The notes beneath the pieces are model-generated. The model saw nothing but the letters and a program-made list of their open reading frames with translations, was not told the origin of the DNA and did no database searches. Of a stretch of DNA of 8,212 nt, positions 5,812 through 8,212 are shown in pieces (the stretch's first letter is position 1; each line of letters starts with the position of its first letter). This DNA comes from an uncultured Collinsella sp. (GTDB lineage: Bacteria > Actinomycetota > Coriobacteriia > Coriobacteriales > Coriobacteriaceae). The position numbers and the translations under genes are program-made. The stretch is taken from positions 1 through 8,212 of the forward strand of contig CABQXG010000048.1 of NCBI GenBank assembly GCA_902468045.1, written 5' to 3'.

Positions 5812-6828
5812 ATGACTGATTCTCCCGCTTCGCGCTGCCTCGTCGCCCCGAAGGGCGCGGGCGAGGCGCGCATCCCCGGCCTCGTGACGCTCAAGGACGG
5901 GCGCGTGATCCTGTTCTTTGACGAGCGTCCCGCCCCGGCCTCGGGCACGGGATCTGACTTTAATGGGCTGACGATGGCGTCGGACCTGCCCAACCCGAAT
6001 CGTATCTGCTGGATGGAGCGCGCGGACGAGGGGCGGTGGAGTGAGCCGCGCCCGCTTCCGCTCGGCGGTCCGTCCGTTTCTTCGGATACGTGCGTCGGCG
6101 TCGATGGTGACGGTCTTATGCATCTGGCCTTCGCATCGACGGATGGGCGCGTGGGCTACATGGATTCGCGCGCGGACGGTGAGCGCCTGCGCGCCTGGTG
6201 GGCGTGGGGGAGTGGCCCCGAGGACCTGTCCTATGTGGACATGACGGATGAGCTCTACGCGCTCACGGGGGCTGATGCCCTGTTTGCGACCTCGGGCGGC
6301 ACCGTCGCGGTGGATGGCGCGGTCGCCCTGCCCTACGTCGTGCGGACGGGAGACGAGACGCACGTGCGCGTCGTGTACGCGCGCGGAGGGCGAATGGTGG
6401 GTGCTGCGGAGCCCCTCGTCGGCGAGGCGGGAGTGCTCCTCGATGAGACGACTCTGAGCGCGTGGGATGGCCGCCTCGTCGCGAACTGTCGCATCCAGGG
6501 TTTCGAAGGCAGGGGTTCTGGTGCCCGCTGCCTCGCGTGGGGTGATGGGCGCACCTGGGAGGGCGCGTACCTCTGGGAGCTGGAGGACCCCGGCTGCAAC
6601 GCGCGCATGATCGCGGATCTGTTCGTGCACCCCGGGCGCCGCGACGCTCGCGCGGGTGGCGAGATCCTGCGCCTCACCCCGCCGTGGGAGGGTGAGGTAC
6701 GCGCCGAGGTGGTCTCCTCCTTGGGAGATGGCGCCTTCGGTTACAGCGATGTCGCCTTCACGGGGGACGAGGCCGTGGTGGTCTTCGAGCGTGACCGAGG
6801 CCTCTGGGAGGCGGCAGTCTCCCTGTGA
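5812..6828 (+). CDS. Compact GH33-type exo-sialidase without signal peptide
   Basis: The enzyme should release terminal sialic acid from glycans. Across 338 residues the sialidase landmarks appear in the right order. The RIP motif with the first triad arginine R20 is in ARIPGLV, followed by DGRVILFFDERP. The catalytic aspartate D58 is in SDLPNPNRI. A glutamate E212 in LLDETTLSAWDG and the second arginine R227 in VANCR come next. One degenerate Asp box (GDGRTW, 244-249) and DPGCNARMI (259-267) follow. The probable nucleophile Y311 is in GYSDVAF, with E326 in VFERD. The third triad arginine is among R276-R287 but not fixed. There is no signal peptide, cell-wall anchor or membrane helix, so the protein is predicted cytoplasmic, unlike the large secreted sialidases of Actinomyces. 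The start follows from the leaderless -10 box. The gene converges with the GntR regulator. Confidence 0.8.
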   Translation: MTDSPASRCLVAPKGAGEARIPGLVTLKDGRVILFFDERPAPASGTGSDFNGLTMASDLPNPNRICWMERADEGRWSEPRPLPLGGPSVSSDTCVGVDGDGLMHLAFASTDGRVGYMDSRADGERLRAWWAWGSGPEDLSYVDMTDELYALTGADALFATSGGTVAVDGAVALPYVVRTGDETHVRVVYARGGRMVGAAEPLVGEAGVLLDETTLSAWDGRLVANCRIQGFEGRGSGARCLAWGDGRTWEGAYLWELEDPGCNARMIADLFVHPGRRDARAGGEILRLTPPWEGEVRAEVVSSLGDGAFGYSDVAFTGDEAVVVFERDRGLWEAAVSL

Positions 6829-6835
6829 ACAGATA

Positions 6836-6883
6836 CAGAAAATCCCGGTGCGTGTGCCCCCACGACGCTCCGGGATTTTTCTG
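6836..6883. terminator. Bidirectional terminator between the sialidase and regulator genes
   Basis: CAGAAAATCCCGG (6836-6848) pairs with 6870-6883 apart from one bulged base. The inner part pairs further (GCGT with ACGC, GTG with CAC) around a C-rich loop. A T-run (6876-6880) serves the sialidase, and the A-run (6839-6842) does the same for the converging regulator. Confidence 0.85.
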
Positions 6884-6889
6884 TGCGCT

Positions 6890-7654
6890 CTAGCGACCTT
6901 CGATGATCGACAGGAGCGGGGCGTAGTGTGCCTCGACGGCGGCGGTGTACGCCACCAGGTCGCCGGCCTCACACGCCCGCAGGATGGCCGCGTGGGCCTC
7001 TGCGGTGACTTCCATTTCCTGGCGCGACGCTGCGGCCAGCTGCGGGGTGACGCTCTGGTGGACCAGCCACATGGCGGCCACCAGCTGGTGCATGAGTTCG
7101 TTGTCCACGTAGGCCAGCAGGCCGGAGTGGAAGGCGATGTCCTGCTCCAGGTAGGTTGACCCCGACTGTGCGTACTGAGTCATCGCCTCGACGAGCTCCC
7201 ACAGGTGGGGGTTCGTCGTGCCCTTCATGGCACGCGTGAGGGGAACGGCGATTCCGAGGTCGAGTGCCCGTCGCGTGTCGATGATCGCATGCAGGGATTG
7301 AGCTCCGTTGATCTCATCGAGTGCGGCGCGCAGGACGAGTGTCTCGACGAGCGGCTGCATCGACATCTCGCCGACGTATGACCCTGAACCCTGACGAACT
7401 GTCACGATGTCCAGCGCTTGGAGGCGTCGGAGCGCTTCTCGCACGGACGAACGCGAAACGCCGAGGTCGGCGCACAGTGTCGATTCGGCGGGGAGGCGGT
7501 CGCCAGGATGTAATCCATGTCGCAAAATATAGGACTTGATCGCATCCATCGTTACCGAGGATCTTGAGTCAATCGGTGCTGATACGCGTCGGTTCTGATC
7601 GGTTGTTGATGGCGATTGGGGTGATATCGCTTGCACTAATTTGTCTGACAACAT
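6890..7654 (-). CDS. GntR-family regulator, FCD (FadR-type) subfamily, NanR-like
   Basis: This is a 254-residue transcription factor. A winged helix-turn-helix spans about residues 36-95, with DRLPAESTLCADLGVSRSSV in two helices, VREALRRLQALDIVTVRQGSGSYV and the wing at the end. The FCD ligand domain spans about 103-246 and has the usual metal-site residues D172 and H176 (QDIAFHSG), H221 (EAHAAIL) and H243 (EAHYAP). About 35 residues rich in Ser and Pro precede the DNA-binding domain. I chose the ATG at 7652-7654 because a TATACT -10 box lies exactly six bases upstream, a leaderless arrangement. The frame stays open to 7846, but that extension crosses the divergent transporter gene. Family members often respond to sugar acids, and those beside sialic-acid genes act as NanR repressors. 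That role is inferred from the neighbours. Confidence 0.88.
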   Translation of the reverse strand: MLSDKLVQAISPQSPSTTDQNRRVSAPIDSRSSVTMDAIKSYILRHGLHPGDRLPAESTLCADLGVSRSSVREALRRLQALDIVTVRQGSGSYVGEMSMQPLVETLVLRAALDEINGAQSLHAIIDTRRALDLGIAVPLTRAMKGTTNPHLWELVEAMTQYAQSGSTYLEQDIAFHSGLLAYVDNELMHQLVAAMWLVHQSVTPQLAAASRQEMEVTAEAHAAILRACEAGDLVAYTAAVEAHYAPLLSIIEGR

Positions 7655-7659
7655 AGAAT
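7631..7659 (+). promoter_or_regulatory. Promoter of the ABC transporter binding-protein gene
   Basis: A -35 box TTGCAC (7631-7636) and a -10 box TAGAAT (7654-7659) are separated by 17 bases. The start would be near 7666, with a leader of about 56 bases. The palindromic operator fills most of the spacer, so a bound regulator would block RNA polymerase. Confidence 0.65.
7641..7651. promoter_or_regulatory. FCD/FadR-type operator palindrome TTGTCTGACAA
   Basis: This 11-base perfect palindrome (TTGTC, T, GACAA) fits the TnGTnnnACnA pattern known for FadR-subfamily GntR regulators. It lies between the -35 and -10 boxes of the transporter promoter. It also falls at +4 to +14 of the predicted leaderless regulator transcript, directly after its ATG. 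One site could repress both directions. Confidence 0.7.
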
Positions 7660-7660
7660 C

Positions 7661-7666
7661 AGTATA
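7661..7666 (-). promoter_or_regulatory. -10 box of the regulator gene (leaderless)
   Basis: On the minus strand this reads TATACT, followed by six bases and then the ATG at 7654. It occupies -12 to -7 if transcription starts at the A of ATG. No convincing -35 box and no Shine-Dalgarno sequence are visible. It overlaps the transporter transcription start, so the two promoters are interlocked. Confidence 0.55.
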
Positions 7667-7721
7667 GCGAGCGGAACAAAAGAACCGCACGTCCCAATTC
7701 TCGAAGATGAGGAGCGAGAAC

Positions 7722-8212
7722 ATGCGAATGCGTAAACACTTCGCAACCGGCGCTGCGCTGACCGCAGCTGCCGCGATGATCCTGACCGCCTGTGGTGGCG
7801 GCGGTGATGCCGGATCGACTGCAACCGGTGGCAGCAGTGAACTCAATGTTGGCCCCGCCTACACCACCACCGACTACGGCCCGCTGACCAGCTCCGCGCT
7901 GGCCATGGGCAGCAACTGGCAGGTCCTCGAGGGCCTGTACCGCCTGGATCGCACCAACTACTCGGTCAGCCCCGCCCTGGCCGCCGGCGATCCCGTGAAG
8001 GTGTCCGACACTGAATACGAGATCAGCCTCCGTGACGGCGCGAAGTTCTCCGACGGTACCGACGTGACGGCCGCCGACGTTGTGGCCGCCTACGGCAAGG
8101 CCACCGCGGAGGGCTCCCTCTTCGCGCAGTTCTACACCTTCGTCGACTCCGTCGAGGCCAAGGACGACAAGACCGTCACCATCCACCTGAAGTACCCCTT
8201 CGCCGCCCTCAA
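7722..8212 (+). CDS. ABC transporter solute-binding lipoprotein, family 5 (3' end outside window)
   Basis: 163 residues are visible of a protein normally about 500-550 long. The ATG at 7722 has GAGGAG (7709-7714) seven bases upstream. A basic N-terminus (MRMRK), a hydrophobic segment and the lipobox LTAC (21-24) predict a lipoprotein anchored through C24, followed by a Gly/Ser linker. The mature part shows family-5 hallmarks (peptide/nickel/oligosaccharide binding): VLEGLYRLD, SPALAAG, and YEISLRDGAKFSDGTDVTAADVV. Its ligand is not readable from sequence. Beside a sialidase and an FCD regulator, a sialic acid or sialo-oligosaccharide is likely. Family-5 systems such as C. glutamicum SiaEFGI and H. 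ducreyi SatABCD import sialic acid. Permease and ATPase genes would be expected just past the window. Confidence 0.9.
   Translation, partial: MRMRKHFATGAALTAAAAMILTACGGGGDAGSTATGGSSELNVGPAYTTTDYGPLTSSALAMGSNWQVLEGLYRLDRTNYSVSPALAAGDPVKVSDTEYEISLRDGAKFSDGTDVTAADVVAAYGKATAEGSLFAQFYTFVDSVEAKDDKTVTIHLKYPFAAL

Noticed and set aside
5794..6972. Open frame of 392 codons on the minus strand opposite the sialidase
   Set aside because: Arg/His/Pro-rich shadow composition. It also runs across the bidirectional terminator and into the convergent regulator gene.
7655..7846. Extended N-terminus for the GntR regulator
   Set aside because: It would overlap the divergent lipoprotein gene and both promoters. 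The residues upstream of 7654 do not resemble the family, and the -10 box spacing fits the ATG at 7654.
1..8212. CRISPR array, insertion sequence or phage module
   Set aside because: No regularly spaced repeats, transposase, integrase or phage structural motifs were seen on either strand.

Overview
The window reads as two bacterial segments joined inside a tRNA gene at about 5422-5495. The left segment (1-~5470) looks like a gut Coriobacteriia genome, with Collinsella as my best guess from protein style. The right segment (~5490-8212) looks like Actinomycetaceae (Actinomyces/Schaalia type). It carries the 56-residue actinobacterial form of ribosomal protein L33, two promoters of the leaderless kind common in Actinobacteria, and the start of a sialic-acid type locus. 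The tRNA has a clean tRNA-His 5' part, but its 3' acceptor strand does not pair with its 5' strand. A metagenomic misjoin through conserved tRNA sequence is therefore the simplest explanation. The organism assignments are inference; the mismatched acceptor stem is visible directly.

Left segment. The C-terminal two thirds of transcription terminator Rho (2-766) ends in a strong intrinsic terminator. A 240-base gap follows, with a good sigma70-type promoter (913-941) and a leader that can fold. Next is an alanine-rich protein with two N-terminal membrane helices (1078-2471), broken by one apparent single-base frameshift near 1657. A VanZ-family membrane protein (2479-2928) follows 7 bases later, and its stop codon lies inside a bidirectional terminator. 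On the minus strand are a zinc-type ROK sugar kinase, fructokinase-like (3042-3932), and a class I/II PLP aminotransferase (4074-5255). Each has its own Shine-Dalgarno site, and a terminator separates them. A promoter at 5366-5394 drives the tRNA rightward.

Right segment. rpmG (L33, 5557-5727) with its terminator is followed by a compact GH33-type sialidase lacking a signal peptide (5812-6828). Converging on it is a GntR/FCD regulator (6890-7654). Divergent from the regulator is a family-5 ABC transporter solute-binding lipoprotein (7722 to the window end). A perfect palindrome of the FCD-operator type, TTGTCTGACAA (7641-7651), sits between the -35 and -10 boxes of the transporter promoter. 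It also covers the first codons after the ATG of the regulator gene. One site could therefore control uptake and the regulator itself. Together these genes suggest regulated import of a sialylated ligand or sialic acid with intracellular desialylation.

I see no CRISPR array, insertion sequence or phage gene. The most informative points are the hybrid tRNA, the shared operator and the signal-less sialidase.
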